Shown here piece after piece: positions 18,718 to 28,405 of a stretch of DNA of 64,000 bases (position 1 is the first letter of the stretch; each line of letters begins with the position of its first letter). The position numbers were made by a program, and so were the translations under genes. A model generated the notes under the pieces. That model was not told the DNA's origin. It ran no database searches and saw only the letters and a program-made list of their open reading frames with translations. The DNA is from Hymenobacter cellulosilyticus (lineage in GTDB: Bacteria; Bacteroidota; Bacteroidia; Cytophagales; Hymenobacteraceae), in NCBI RefSeq assembly GCF_022919215.1, contig NZ_CP095046.1, positions 1,230,501 through 1,294,500 on the forward strand. Reading direction: 5' to 3'.

Positions 18718-21381
18718 GTGAAATCATCTACTCCGCGTACCCGGCAGTGGTGGGCTATGCTCGCCCTGGGCCTTACTACCGTTTCTGGCGGTAGCCTATA
18801 TCTGTGGCAGCACAGCGACGCAAAAGCAACGGCTCAATCTCTGGAACAGCGCCTGGAAGGCGTGGAGGAGGAAGAGGAAGAAGAAAAGAAAGACCGTCCT
18901 GATCTCGCCGTGGAGCAGGACGTGGAGCGGACCCTGGACCCGGCCCTGGGACGGGTACCACTCGAGCGGTTGCTCGTAGCGCAGGAATATGCGCAGCAGC
19001 GGATAGCCCAGCGGGCCTCCCGCCGCGTGCCAGTGGGCAGCCTGACCCAAACTACCTGGGTAGAGCGCGGTCCAAGCAACGTGGGTGGCCGGATTCGGGC
19101 CCTCGTAGTAGACCCCGCTGATGCCACCGGCAACACCGTGTGGGCTGGAACGGCCGGTGGCGGCCTCTGGAAAACGACGAATGGTGCCACCGCTACGCCT
19201 ACCTGGCAGAGCATCGACAACTTCTTCGCCAACCTGGCCGTGACGGCAATTGCCTTCCACCCAGCCAACGCCAACATCATGTACTTCGGTACGGGCGAAG
19301 GATATTATAATGCCGATGCTGTGCGCGGCTTGGGTATCTGGAAATCGACTGACCACGGCGTAACCTGGACTCAACTTCCCAGCACGTCGCGCGGAACAAC
19401 CTTCCAGTACGTGCTGAAGCTGGTTGTGCACCCCGTTACGGGCGACGTATACGCTGCCACCCGTGCCGGCCTGATGCGCAGCACCGACGGTGGTGTAAAC
19501 TGGACCAAAGTTCTTGGAGCGGCTACCGGCGCTGTTACCGACCGGGTAGCAGACATCGAAATCAGTGCCGACAACAAGCTCTTCGTGGGCATGGGTATCC
19601 AAACCGGTGATGCCATCTACCGCTCCACCTCGGGTGATGCCGGCAGCTGGGTTAACCTGAACACGCCAAGCACCTCGGGCTTGCCAACGACGGGCTATGA
19701 GCGCATCGAGCTGGCCTGCGCGCCCAGCAATGCCAACCGCGTATATGCCATGTTCCAGAGCACTACAGATGCTCTGCTGAACATCTACCGCACCGATGAC
19801 GGCGGGGCTACCTGGGTAACGCTGAACAAGCCGCGCTGGGAAAACTCCGACGACTTCACCCGCGGTCAGGCCTGGTACGATCTGTCGATCGGCGTGGCCC
19901 CCGACGACGCCAACAAGATTTATATCGGTGGTGTCGATTTGTTCCGCACCCAGGATGCCAGCGCTACTCCCGTAGTATGGCAGCAGGCTTCGTACTGGAG
20001 CATCAACAAGACCAACCCGACCTACGTGCATGCCGACCATCACGCGGTAGCTTTTGCCTCCAATGATGGCAATATGGCGTATTTCGGCTGTGACGGTGGC
20101 GTGTTCCTGTCCACCAACGCTTTTGACGTTAAAGGGGCTCCGGCCTTTAAAGAGCGCAACAACGGCTTGAACGTAACGCAGTTCTATGCTGCTGCCATTC
20201 ACCCCACGCTGCCAAACTACTTCCTGGCCGGTGCGCAGGACAATGGTAGCCAGAAGTTTACCCTGGCTGGTGTAGGTACCACCACGGAGGCCTCGGGCGG
20301 CGACGGAGCTTTCTGCTTCATCGACGAAGACCAGCCCCAGTACCAGTTCACGTCGTACGTATACAGCAACTACTTCCGTTCCATCAACAACGGCACGACG
20401 TTCCCCCGGATTATCAGCAACAACAACGGTTCGTTTATCAACCCGACGGACTACGACAGCAAGAGCAACACGATGTATGCGGCTTCTACGGCCGGTACGC
20501 TGTTTGTGTGGCCTAACGCTACCACCGCTGCCACCACGCGGAACCTGACGCTGCCTTCGGGCTCGGGTACGGTGACACACGTTACGGTTTCCAAGACCGT
20601 AGATAACCGGGTGTACGTTGGTACCAACACGGGCAAAGTACTGCGCATTGATAATGCCTTGGCGATAGATCCTGCTGATCCGACCGTTGTGCCAACCATC
20701 ACTGAAATTCGGACCGGAACGGGTTCGGTTTCCTGCGTAGCCGTGGACCCCGCCAACGAGGCGCACCTGCTGGTGACGTATTCCAACTACGGCGTAACCA
20801 GCGTGTGGGAAACCACGACCGGCACCGCTCCTTGGCGCAACGTAGAAGGCAACCTGCCCGACATGCCGATTCGCTGGGCCATGTTTGACCCCGCTAACAA
20901 CAAGCGCGCCCTGCTGGCTACCGAACTCGGTGTGTGGGCCACTGATGATCTGACCACCACCGATATCGTATGGGACCCCGCCAGCACCGGCATGGCCAAC
21001 GTGCGGGTCGACATGCTGCGCATGCGTAAGTCGGACAAGCAGATTGTGGCCGCTACTCACGGCCGGGGCCTGTATACCACCGATGTATTCTTGGTACTGG
21101 GCAACAAAGGGGCCGTTGCCGTCAATAACAAGTTTATCGGCAGTGTATATCCCAACCCCTTCGTGCAAACGCTGAACGTAGACCTGAGCCAGGCAGCCTC
21201 TGCCGGCACCACGGCCACGCTCACCGACATGCAGGGCCGCGTGGTATTCAAGACGGATGTGAAGACGGCTGAGCGTCAGCTTCGCCTGAACGTGCCCGGC
21301 AGCGTAAGTGCTGGCATGTATACGCTCACCGTGCGCGACGCCAAGCAAACGGCTACCCGCCAGGTAATGCTGCGCCGCTAG
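18718..21381 (+). CDS. Secreted BNR-repeat protein with type IX sorting domain
   Basis: The 887 residues comprise a signal peptide, an acidic segment (residues 47-60, seven Glu in a row), a beta-propeller-like region with Asp-box/BNR motifs (STDHGVTWTQL, STDGGVNWTKV, RTDDGGATWVTL) and a C-terminal domain starting VYPNPFVQTLNV and ending QVMLRR, the type A sorting signal of the type IX secretion system. It should therefore be exported and anchored or released at the cell surface. Sortilin/VPS10-like or sialidase-like folds share these repeats, but I see no catalytic site to name. It starts with GTG at 18718. The long complementary open frame on the other strand is a codon-bias shadow. Confidence 0.85.
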   Translation: MKSSTPRTRQWWAMLALGLTTVSGGSLYLWQHSDAKATAQSLEQRLEGVEEEEEEEKKDRPDLAVEQDVERTLDPALGRVPLERLLVAQEYAQQRIAQRASRRVPVGSLTQTTWVERGPSNVGGRIRALVVDPADATGNTVWAGTAGGGLWKTTNGATATPTWQSIDNFFANLAVTAIAFHPANANIMYFGTGEGYYNADAVRGLGIWKSTDHGVTWTQLPSTSRGTTFQYVLKLVVHPVTGDVYAATRAGLMRSTDGGVNWTKVLGAATGAVTDRVADIEISADNKLFVGMGIQTGDAIYRSTSGDAGSWVNLNTPSTSGLPTTGYERIELACAPSNANRVYAMFQSTTDALLNIYRTDDGGATWVTLNKPRWENSDDFTRGQAWYDLSIGVAPDDANKIYIGGVDLFRTQDASATPVVWQQASYWSINKTNPTYVHADHHAVAFASNDGNMAYFGCDGGVFLSTNAFDVKGAPAFKERNNGLNVTQFYAAAIHPTLPNYFLAGAQDNGSQKFTLAGVGTTTEASGGDGAFCFIDEDQPQYQFTSYVYSNYFRSINNGTTFPRIISNNNGSFINPTDYDSKSNTMYAASTAGTLFVWPNATTAATTRNLTLPSGSGTVTHVTVSKTVDNRVYVGTNTGKVLRIDNALAIDPADPTVVPTITEIRTGTGSVSCVAVDPANEAHLLVTYSNYGVTSVWETTTGTAPWRNVEGNLPDMPIRWAMFDPANNKRALLATELGVWATDDLTTTDIVWDPASTGMANVRVDMLRMRKSDKQIVAATHGRGLYTTDVFLVLGNKGAVAVNNKFIGSVYPNPFVQTLNVDLSQAASAGTTATLTDMQGRVVFKTDVKTAERQLRLNVPGSVSAGMYTLTVRDAKQTATRQVMLRR

Positions 21382-21402
21382 GCCAAACTACTAGCATGAA
21401 AT

Positions 21403-21433
21403 AAAAGGGAAGCTCCAGCGGGGCTTCCCTTTT
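21403..21433 (+). terminator. Terminator after the BNR protein
   Basis: Arms AAAAGGGAAGC (21403-21413) and GCTTCCCTTTT (21423-21433) pair perfectly and are followed by T residues. Confidence 0.85.
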
Positions 21434-21480
21434 TTGTTCATCCACAGAAAGCCAGCAGTGCACTTTGGAGGTAGTGCGTA

Positions 21481-21530
21481 AGCCATTAAAAAGCCCGCTG
21501 GAAGCATTTCCAGCGGGCTTTTTAATGGCT
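21481..21530. terminator. Perfect 23-bp hairpin after rpoN
   Basis: Arms 21481-21503 and 21508-21530 are exact complements over 23 bases with a GCAT loop. The stem is GC-rich next to A5/T5 tracts. It sits 12 bases past the rpoN stop and can work in both directions. Confidence 0.85.
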
Positions 21531-21542
21531 TGCAAATTCTGC

Positions 21543-23123
21543 TTACAGTTCCTTGCGCAGGCGGGCTACCGGAATATTGAGCTGCTCCCGGTACTTAGCC
21601 ACCGTGCGGCGGGCAATGTTGTAGCCACGGGCATTGAGCATTTTTTCCAGCTTGTCGTCGCTCAGTGGCCGCTTTTTGCTTTCCCCCTCGATGATTTCCT
21701 TCAGGATGTGCTTCACTTCCCGTGAGCTAGCGTCTTCGCCTGAGTCGGTAGCAATGCCCTCGGAGAAGAAGTACTTCAAGGGGTAAATGCCGAACTCGGT
21801 CTGCACCGACTTGGAGTTGGCTACCCGGCTCACGGTGCTGATATCCATGCCGATTTCGGTGGCAATGTCTTTCAGAATCATGGGCCGCAGCTTGCTTTCG
21901 TCGCCTTCTAGGAAGAAGTCGTGCTGGTAGCGCACGATGGAGTCCATGGTGCGCAGCAGGGTCTGCTGGCGTTGCTTGATGGCGTCAATAAACCAGCGGG
22001 CCGAGTCAAGCTTCTGCTTGACGAAGGTCACGGCCTCCTTCATCTTCTTGTCCTTCTTGGCCGCCTTATCGTAGGTCTGGAACATCTCGGTGTAGGCCGG
22101 GGCCACCCGCAGGTCCGGAGCGTTGCGCGCGTTCAGCGTAAGGTTGAACACGCCGTTGTCGTTGGTCAGAATGAAGTCGGGGATGATGTACTGCACTTTG
22201 CCCATGCCCACGGGCCCGGTGCCACCGGGCTTGGGGTTAAGCTTCAGAATCAGGGCAATGGCCTCTTTGAGTTCATCATCTTCCAGGTCCAGCTTCTGCT
22301 GAATACGCTGGTAGTGCTTCTTGGTAAACTCGTCGAAGGTCTCACTTAGAATCCGCTCGGCGTGCTCGGTCACCTCGTCCTGGTGGCGGCGCTCAAGTTG
22401 GAGCAGCAGGCATTCCTGCAGGTCGCGGGCGGCAATACCGGCCGGGTCGAAGCTCTGAATCAGGTGGAGCACGCCCTCAATCTCAGCCTCATCGGCTTCG
22501 ATGTTCTGGGAGAAGGCCAGGTCGTTGGCAATAGCCGACAGGTCGCGGCGGATGTAGCCGTCGTTGTCGATGGAACCAATGAGCTGGCGGCCAATGGCTT
22601 CCTGCTTTTCGTCGAGGTCGGCAAAGCCCAGCTGGTCGAGCAGAGAGTCGGTAAGGGAAGCGCCGGTGTCGGCCAGGGGCATTTCCCGGTCGTCCTCGGG
22701 CTCGCCGGGCCCGTCGCCCTGCATCTTGTAGCCCGCTATTTCGTCGTCGTTGAGGTAGTCGCCCAGGTCCAGCTCCTCGTTGTCCTTGGTCGTATCTGCC
22801 GGGTCGTCTTTGGTGGGCACCTCCACTTCGGGCTGCTCCTCGCTGCCGGTATCAAAGTCTTCGTCCAGGGTGTTGTCGTCGGAATCGAACTCCGAATCCG
22901 GGTCGTCATAGTCGTCGGAGTCGTCCGCGTCATCGTCGCGCTCCTGGTCTTCCACCTCGTCGTCGGTGTTTTCGTCGCCTTCTTCCAGGGCTGGGTTTAC
23001 CTCCAGCTCTTCCTTGATGCGCGCCTCCAGCTCTGCTGTCGGAATTTGCAGCAGCTTAATGAACTGTATCTGTTGGGGAGACAGCTTCTGCGAGAGAAGC
23101 TGCTTCATGTCAAGTCTTTGCAT
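21543..23123 (-). CDS. rpoN: RNA polymerase sigma-54 factor
   Basis: This sigma factor needs an AAA+ activator to open promoters. The N-terminal activator-interacting region begins MQRLDMKQLLSQKLSPQQIQ. A long Asp/Glu-rich linker follows (about residues 55-140), then the core-binding domain, a helix-turn-helix (DISTVSRVANSK) and the RpoN box RRTVAKYREQLNIP near the end. The open frame extends upstream to 23267, but the ATG at 23123 starts the conserved region and gives 526 residues, a normal length. It is divergent from asnS. Confidence 0.96.
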   Translation of the reverse strand: MQRLDMKQLLSQKLSPQQIQFIKLLQIPTAELEARIKEELEVNPALEEGDENTDDEVEDQERDDDADDSDDYDDPDSEFDSDDNTLDEDFDTGSEEQPEVEVPTKDDPADTTKDNEELDLGDYLNDDEIAGYKMQGDGPGEPEDDREMPLADTGASLTDSLLDQLGFADLDEKQEAIGRQLIGSIDNDGYIRRDLSAIANDLAFSQNIEADEAEIEGVLHLIQSFDPAGIAARDLQECLLLQLERRHQDEVTEHAERILSETFDEFTKKHYQRIQQKLDLEDDELKEAIALILKLNPKPGGTGPVGMGKVQYIIPDFILTNDNGVFNLTLNARNAPDLRVAPAYTEMFQTYDKAAKKDKKMKEAVTFVKQKLDSARWFIDAIKQRQQTLLRTMDSIVRYQHDFFLEGDESKLRPMILKDIATEIGMDISTVSRVANSKSVQTEFGIYPLKYFFSEGIATDSGEDASSREVKHILKEIIEGESKKRPLSDDKLEKMLNARGYNIARRTVAKYREQLNIPVARLRKEL

Positions 23124-23171
23124 ACTCTGGAAAGCGTGTTGCTCCACAAAAAGGCAAGGTGGAGCTCTTGT

Positions 23172-23179
23172 CAAATATA
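23172..23179 (-). promoter_or_regulatory. -7 box TATATTTG of rpoN
   Basis: This is an exact consensus on the minus strand, 48 bases before the rpoN start chosen here. It supports the ATG at 23123 over the longer open frame, whose start would lie upstream of the promoter. Confidence 0.6.
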
Positions 23180-23319
23180 GACCTTTCTGTACTCGTGTTC
23201 GGTCAAAAAAGTTGAGCCCGGAGCTCCACATCATTTTGGCAAAACAACGCCGAAGAGCCCGATTCACAAAACAAACGACGGGAATGGGCTAAACTGATTT
23301 TTACGGCCCGCAAAACTCC

Positions 23320-23327
23320 TACCTTTG
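23320..23327 (+). promoter_or_regulatory. -7 box TACCTTTG of asnS
   Basis: This is an exact TAnnTTTG match followed by C, the commonest form in this group, 38 bases before the asnS ATG. Confidence 0.6.
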
Positions 23328-23365
23328 CTGACTTAACGATTAATAATTTCCGAAAGCTGAGTCCG

Positions 23366-24768
23366 ATGTCTGTTAGAAGGTCGAGTGTGCAGGAGCTGCT
23401 CCACAGCCAGGAGCTGGAGCGTGAAGTGGTAGTGAAAGGCTGGGTGCGTACCCGCCGCGGCAATAAGTACGTGCAGTTCATTGCCATCAACGATGGTTCC
23501 GGCTTCAATTCCATCCAGGTAGTAGCCGACGCCGAAAACTTTCCCGAAGAAAAGCTTAAGGCCGATGGCGTCGAAAACGGCGCGGCCGTAATGGTGCGCG
23601 GCAAGCTCGTTGCTTCTCAGGGCAAAGGTCAGAGCGTCGAAATTCAGGCCTCGGAAATCACCGTCTACGGCAAGGCCGACACCGAAACGTATCCGCTGCA
23701 GAAGAAGGGGCACTCCCTGGATTTCCTGCGCGAAATTGCCCACCTGCGCCCTCGCACCAACACGTTTGGGGCGGTGCTGCGCATCCGGCACGCCATGGCC
23801 TTTGCCGTGCACCAGTTCTTCAACGACCGGGGTTTCTACTACGTGCACACGCCCATTATCACGGGTTCCGATGCCGAAGGCGCCGGCCAGATGTTCCGCG
23901 TAACGACGCTGCCCGAGCAGAACCCGCCGCTGACGGAAGATAAGTCGGCCGTCGACTACAAGCAGGACTTCTTCGGCAAGCAAACCAACCTGACCGTATC
24001 GGGTCAGCTGGAAGGCGAAATTGCCGCCATGGCCCTGGGCAAGGTGTACACCTTCGGCCCCACGTTCCGGGCCGAAAACTCCAACACGACCCGCCACCTG
24101 GCCGAGTTCTGGATGATTGAGCCCGAAGTGGCCTTCAACGACCTGCAGGACAACATGGACCTGGCCGAGGACTTCCTCCGCTACCTGGTGCGCTACGCCC
24201 TGGACAACTGCCAGGACGACCTCAAGTTCCTCAACGAGCAGTACGACAAGGAACTGCTCAGCCGCCTGCAGTTCGTGGTCGACAACGACTTCCAGCGCCT
24301 GAACTACACCGAGGCAGTGGAAATCCTGAAGTCGGCCAAGCAGAAGTTCGAATTCCCGTGGACTGGGGCACCGACCTGCAGAGCGAGCACGAGCGGTATT
24401 TGGTGGAAAAGCACTTCAAGAAGCCCGTTATCCTGACCAACTACCCCAAGGATATCAAGGCCTTCTACATGAAGCTCAACGACGACGACAAAACCGTGCG
24501 GGCCATGGACGTGCTCTTCCCCGGCATCGGCGAAATCATCGGCGGCTCGGAGCGGGAAGAAAGCCTGGAGAAGCTTACCAAGCGCATGGCCGAAATGAAC
24601 GTACCCGAGCACGATTTGTGGTGGTACCTGGAGCTGCGCAAGTACGGCACTGCGCCCCACTCGGGCTTCGGCCTGGGCTTCGAGCGCCTCATTCTGTTCG
24701 TGACTGGCATGGGCAACATCCGGGACGTAATTCCCTTCCCCCGCTTCCCCAAGAGCGCCGAGTTTTAA
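23366..24768 (+). CDS. asnS: Asparaginyl-tRNA synthetase (one frame break)
   Basis: This class II synthetase charges tRNA-Asn. It has the N-terminal OB-fold ([21 protein letters not shown]), motif 2 ([21 protein letters not shown]) and motif 3 ([16 protein letters not shown]). One C is missing in the CCC at 24355-24357, after KQKFEFP. Restored, the chain continues [15 protein letters not shown] to give about 468 residues. The gene is normally essential, so an inactivating mutation is unlikely and a sequence error is the simpler reading. Confidence 0.95.
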
Positions 24769-24777
24769 TCTGAACCA

Positions 24778-24813
24778 CGGATTCGGCGGATTTTTCGGAT
24801 TGGTCGGATTTTG
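24778..24813. repeat. Four 9-base repeats CGGATTNNN
   Basis: CGGATT starts at 24778, 24787, 24796 and 24805, exactly nine bases apart, right after the asnS stop and before a terminator. The three bases between copies vary. Confidence 0.7.
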
Positions 24814-24827
24814 TGGACGGATATTCT

Positions 24828-24876
24828 AAACCAGCAACGGCCGCCTCGTATGAATACGGGCGGCCGTTGCTGGTTT
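24828..24876. terminator. Bidirectional terminator
   Basis: Arms 24828-24845 and 24859-24876 pair perfectly over 18 bases (AAACCAGCAACGGCCGCC and complement) around a 13-base loop, between convergent asnS and the small gene at 24883. Confidence 0.85.
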
Positions 24877-24882
24877 AATGTT

Positions 24883-25419
24883 TTAATTCTTATGCCTTCG
24901 GGAGTGTCGTAGTAGAAATAACAGCGGGCCAATATGGCTGTAGGAATCAGTGATGATACTGGCATTGATAGTATTATCGAAGGTGTTCAGCTCAATTTTA
25001 CTAGAGGCTCCATCCGTAATTTCTATAAAATGATCTTGTTCTGATAAAGCTGGGATGTCGGCAAACACGCGTTGGGTTAGGTAGAACAGGCTATCAGAAA
25101 GCTGGGCAGATAAGGTATCAGTGGGTTTCTGAATTAGTTGGCCGAATCTCTCTTTACCATATGACGACCACGCGTATTGGGTTGGTTTGCCCCGTTGCGC
25201 ATACACATTGACTACCGTCACGAAAGAGTCTGGAATTGCGACAAGATTATCCACATGCCAGCGAACTTGGTCTGCAAGCCGTAGGTCGTATAAATATGCC
25301 CGGTCTTGATGCTGCGCGGATTTGCTGCCCAGCAATAGGCCTGTTACTAACAGCGTATTATAAGCGGCCAGCAGCAGACCTGTTATTAACAGAGAGTAAA
25401 GCCATTTTTTCGTGTGCAT
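24883..25419 (-). CDS. Membrane-anchored protein of unknown function
   Basis: The 178-residue protein has one N-terminal hydrophobic segment (residues 7-31) and then a soluble domain ending in a basic tail (RHSRRHKN). I recognise no family. The gene is visibly richer in A and T than its neighbours, which may indicate transfer or weak selection. It lies just downstream of the O-acetylation genes on the same strand. Confidence 0.55.
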   Translation of the reverse strand: MHTKKWLYSLLITGLLLAAYNTLLVTGLLLGSKSAQHQDRAYLYDLRLADQVRWHVDNLVAIPDSFVTVVNVYAQRGKPTQYAWSSYGKERFGQLIQKPTDTLSAQLSDSLFYLTQRVFADIPALSEQDHFIEITDGASSKIELNTFDNTINASIITDSYSHIGPLLFLLRHSRRHKN

Positions 25420-25504
25420 CCGGATAGCCTGTAGTAGTGCCTGAGCAGGGAGCCGGATAACGGATGGGCTCAGCCGTAATTGCTGAGCTCCTTGTCGTCC
25501 AGGG

Positions 25505-26781
25505 CTACTTCGTCTGTTCCTTTTCGAAAATGGCCTGGGCCTCCCGCTCCACGCGGCTCAAGAAGGCCGGATCATTTTCCTTACCCCATTCTGCCTTGGT
25601 GCTCAGCTCGGCTTTGATCTGGTTGATGCGGGCCCGGTCGGCGTCGGAGAGGGGATGGTAGAGGTCGTAGAGCTGGTTGATGAATTTCTCGTGGGGCAGG
25701 TTGTGCTCCGTAATGAGAACCATGATGAACTGCCGGGACTCAATCTCCTTGCGGAAATCCAGCTGGTCCAGCTTCTGGCCCGTTTCGGCCGACTCGGCGG
25801 CAAACCGGAAAACGGTTCCTTCCACGCCCCAGTAGCGGGAATCGGGGAGAACAAGGTTTGAAAATAAGGGTTGAACTGCATAAGCGCCGCCCCGAAGCTG
25901 TCCCCTGAGACGAGCATATTGGGCTGCTGCTGCGGCGGCCGAAGCGGGTCGAAGACGATGTGCGGGTAGGCCATGGGGTAGTGCTTGTAGCCAAACAGCA
26001 GGTTTAGCGGCCCGCTCAGGTCGCCGTCGGTACCGCGCACTTCATTCTGGCTTACTTCCATCGGACCGGTGCGGCGGAAATCAATCAGGTCAAAGGAGCC
26101 CAGCTTTTCGATGCGCTTGAACAGCGTATCGGCGGCCAAAGTGGAGCCGTAAGCGCTCCAGTGGGTGCCGCCGCTGGGAAACAGGGCATAGGCCGTCGTG
26201 TCTTTCCAGCGCGCAAACAGTTGGCAGAAGTCCAGCAGGTTGACCTGGTTGGCCTTCATTTCCCGGACGAACACCTCATAGTTGGACAGGGGCTGCTTCT
26301 GTTTCAGGGTCCAGTAGGGCAGGTCTTCGGGCTGGTAGCGGCCTTTGTTGGGGGCCATCATAAACAGAAAAGGAATGCCGCGCTTGGCCAGGTCGTCCTG
26401 CACAATGCGCATACGGCGGACCCGCCGCTGAATTTCAGCTTCGCCCATAAAGTCTTTACCCAGATACGCATCTACCGGGCCTTGCTGGAATAAGACGTTG
26501 TTGCCAATTACCAGGTCGGTGGAGCGCGCTACGCCCAGAAAAGAGAAGGACAGCTGATTGCGGAGCTGAATAAGCCAGGTCCGGAAGCCTATCCGGTCTT
26601 CCAGGTAGTTTTCCAGCTGGGCCTGGTAGGTGCCCGAGGTAAGGGCCTCAACCGACAGACTCGGGTGCTCGGATACGTGGTAGGCCCCGGCCAGGGTGGG
26701 CTCCTCTACCCAGTGATATTTGGCCTGCAGCGCCGGCCCAACCAGCAACAGAAACAAGAGGAAAAAGAGAATATGCTTCAT
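25505..26781 (-). CDS. AlgX/AlgJ-like SGNH O-acetyltransferase component, copy 1 (frame break)
   Basis: AlgJ/AlgX-type proteins are periplasmic SGNH-fold enzymes that move acetyl groups onto polysaccharide. An uncleaved or cleaved signal spans residues 1-20. The SGNH-like motifs are THWSAYGS (206-213) and the nucleophile segment SGDSFGAA (near 292-299). One C is missing near 25845 on the coding strand (after FSP); repaired, the chain continues DSRYWGVEGTVFRF and ends FEKEQTK at about 425 residues. The ATG at 26781 starts a clean signal peptide. It follows an MBOAT gene by 23 bases, the classic acetyl-transfer pair. Confidence 0.8.
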
Positions 26782-26804
26782 CGGATAAAACCGTAGCAAG
26801 AAGA

Positions 26805-28223
26805 TTAAAACCGGAAGTAGATGAAGGGATTGAAGTTGCTGCCGATAATGTAGCTCGTGCTTAGCACCAGTAGCAGGGCCGTAACCATGCTCAGGGCCAG
26901 CATTCGTCCCCGGGACCAGCTAGAGGCCGCCAATACGCCAAGCTGCCCTCGCTCTATCAGGGGCACGGCGGCTATAAAGGAGAACAGCGTTGCCAGCAGC
27001 AAGGTGTACCAGAACTCCATGGTGAAATAGGGCAGGGCCACCCAGCTTCCCACAAACATTTGCTGAATGTAGGCCTGCGCCTCGCCCAGGCTTTCGGCCC
27101 GGAAGAGGACCCAGCCGACGACGGTAATCAGGAAAGTGGGAAGAATGCTGAGCGGGCCCAAACGCTTGGAGAGGCGCAGCAGAAACAGGCGGTCCAGCAC
27201 CAGAAACAGGCCGTGAAAAGCGCCCCAGGCAATGAAGTTCCAGGCCGCCCCGTGCCAGAAGCCCGAGAGGATAAACACGGTCCACAGGTTGGCGTAGAGC
27301 CGGCCGGTGCTCACGCGGTTGCCGCCCAGGGGAATGTAGAGGTAGTCGCGCATCCAGCGGCCCAGCGTGATGTGCCAGCGCTGCCAGAACTCGGTGATGG
27401 AGCGTGAGATGTAGGGGTTGTTGAAGTTTTCGGGAAACTGGAAGCCGATCATGCGGCCCAGGCCGATGGCCATGTCCGAGTAGCCCGAGAAGTCGAAGTA
27501 GATCTGGAACGTGTAGCATACTGCCCCCAGCCACGCCAGCGGGGCCGACAGCTCGGCCGGCGCAAGACCGAAAATCCGGTCGGCCTCCTGGCCCAGCGTG
27601 TTGGCAATAAGTACTTTTTTGGCCAGGCCGAGCACGAAACGGAACAGACCGGCGAGCTTGTGGTCGACGGTTTCGAAGGCGGCCCGGTCAGTGAGCTGCT
27701 CGGCGATTTCGTGAAAGCGCACGATGGGCCCGGCAATCATCTTGGGAAAGAGCATGATGTAGAGCATGAAGTCCCAGAAGCTGCGCAAGGGCTTGTTCAC
27801 GCCCCGGTACACGTCAATCGAATAGGTGAGCTTCTCGAAGGTGAAAAACGAGATGCCGATGGGCAGCACCACCTTCTCCCAGGTCAGCTCTGCCCCGCCC
27901 AGGGCCGTGCTCAGCCCGCTCACGTTCTCGAGAAAGAAGTTGGCGTACTTGAAGTAGAAGAGCATGCCCACATTGAGCAGGATGCTTAGGATCAAATAGA
28001 TGCGCTTCTGCCAGCCCAGGGCCGCATCCATCAGGCGGATGAGGTAGAAGTTGAGCACGACCGAGCCCAGAAACAGGGCCAGGAAGTTGATGCCGCCCCA
28101 GGCGTAGAACAGCAGGCTGGCCGTCAGCGCGACGGCATTCTTGAGCAAGCGCGGGACGAGGTAATAAACCAGTAAGAAGGCGGGCAGGAAATAAAATAGA
28201 AAGAGTGTACTGCTAAATACCAT
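26805..28223 (-). CDS. MBOAT acyltransferase (AlgI-like), copy 1
   Basis: Membrane-bound O-acyltransferases of the AlgI/DltB type carry acyl groups across the membrane for cell-surface glycans. The 472-residue protein shows the family core DFSGYSDMAIG (244-254), EFWQRWHITLGRWMRDY (278-294) and FWHGAAWNFIAWGAFHG, with the invariant histidines at 324 and 337. The gene is intact and pairs with the SGNH protein just downstream. Most of its sequence is almost identical to the second copy at 29755-31217. Confidence 0.92.
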   Translation of the reverse strand: MVFSSTLFLFYFLPAFLLVYYLVPRLLKNAVALTASLLFYAWGGINFLALFLGSVVLNFYLIRLMDAALGWQKRIYLILSILLNVGMLFYFKYANFFLENVSGLSTALGGAELTWEKVVLPIGISFFTFEKLTYSIDVYRGVNKPLRSFWDFMLYIMLFPKMIAGPIVRFHEIAEQLTDRAAFETVDHKLAGLFRFVLGLAKKVLIANTLGQEADRIFGLAPAELSAPLAWLGAVCYTFQIYFDFSGYSDMAIGLGRMIGFQFPENFNNPYISRSITEFWQRWHITLGRWMRDYLYIPLGGNRVSTGRLYANLWTVFILSGFWHGAAWNFIAWGAFHGLFLVLDRLFLLRLSKRLGPLSILPTFLITVVGWVLFRAESLGEAQAYIQQMFVGSWVALPYFTMEFWYTLLLATLFSFIAAVPLIERGQLGVLAASSWSRGRMLALSMVTALLLVLSTSYIIGSNFNPFIYFRF

Positions 28224-28294
28224 GGGCCGCTAGAAAAAATACGGCACCAAGCTACTCACAAAACCTTGAACCGTGCCTATCCACCAGGCAAGAA
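27087..28294. repeat. Duplicated block, copy 1
   Basis: This stretch (most of the MBOAT gene plus about 70 bases upstream) matches 30046-31288 nearly base for base. The exception is a 36-base difference near 27549-27600. The two copies share almost no nucleotide similarity on the downstream side until the last 40 bases of each gene. Confidence 0.85.
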
Positions 28295-28405
28295 TCCAGC
28301 AAGTCCAAGGCTGCAGTGTGGCGGCAGCGACCAGCTTCTCAGGTCATAATTTGCCCGCTCGGGGCCGTGCACGAGTAGCTGCGGCAGAGCAGCCTCTCTT
28401 CTTTT

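Noticed and set aside
18796..21348. An 850-codon open frame on the minus strand opposite the BNR protein gene
   Set aside because: It mirrors the real gene codon for codon, has no domain or start signal, and arises from high G+C codon bias.
22362..23180. A 272-codon plus-strand open frame
   Set aside because: It lies opposite rpoN and is made mainly of Val, Leu and Gly from the acidic codons of the real gene.
24778..24813. CRISPR array
   Set aside because: The units are nine bases with 3-base spacers, far too short. No other direct-repeat array was seen in the window.
25505..26781. AlgX copy 1 as a pseudogene
   Set aside because: A single C restores an uninterrupted, conserved C-terminus; the same error type occurs in essential genes here.
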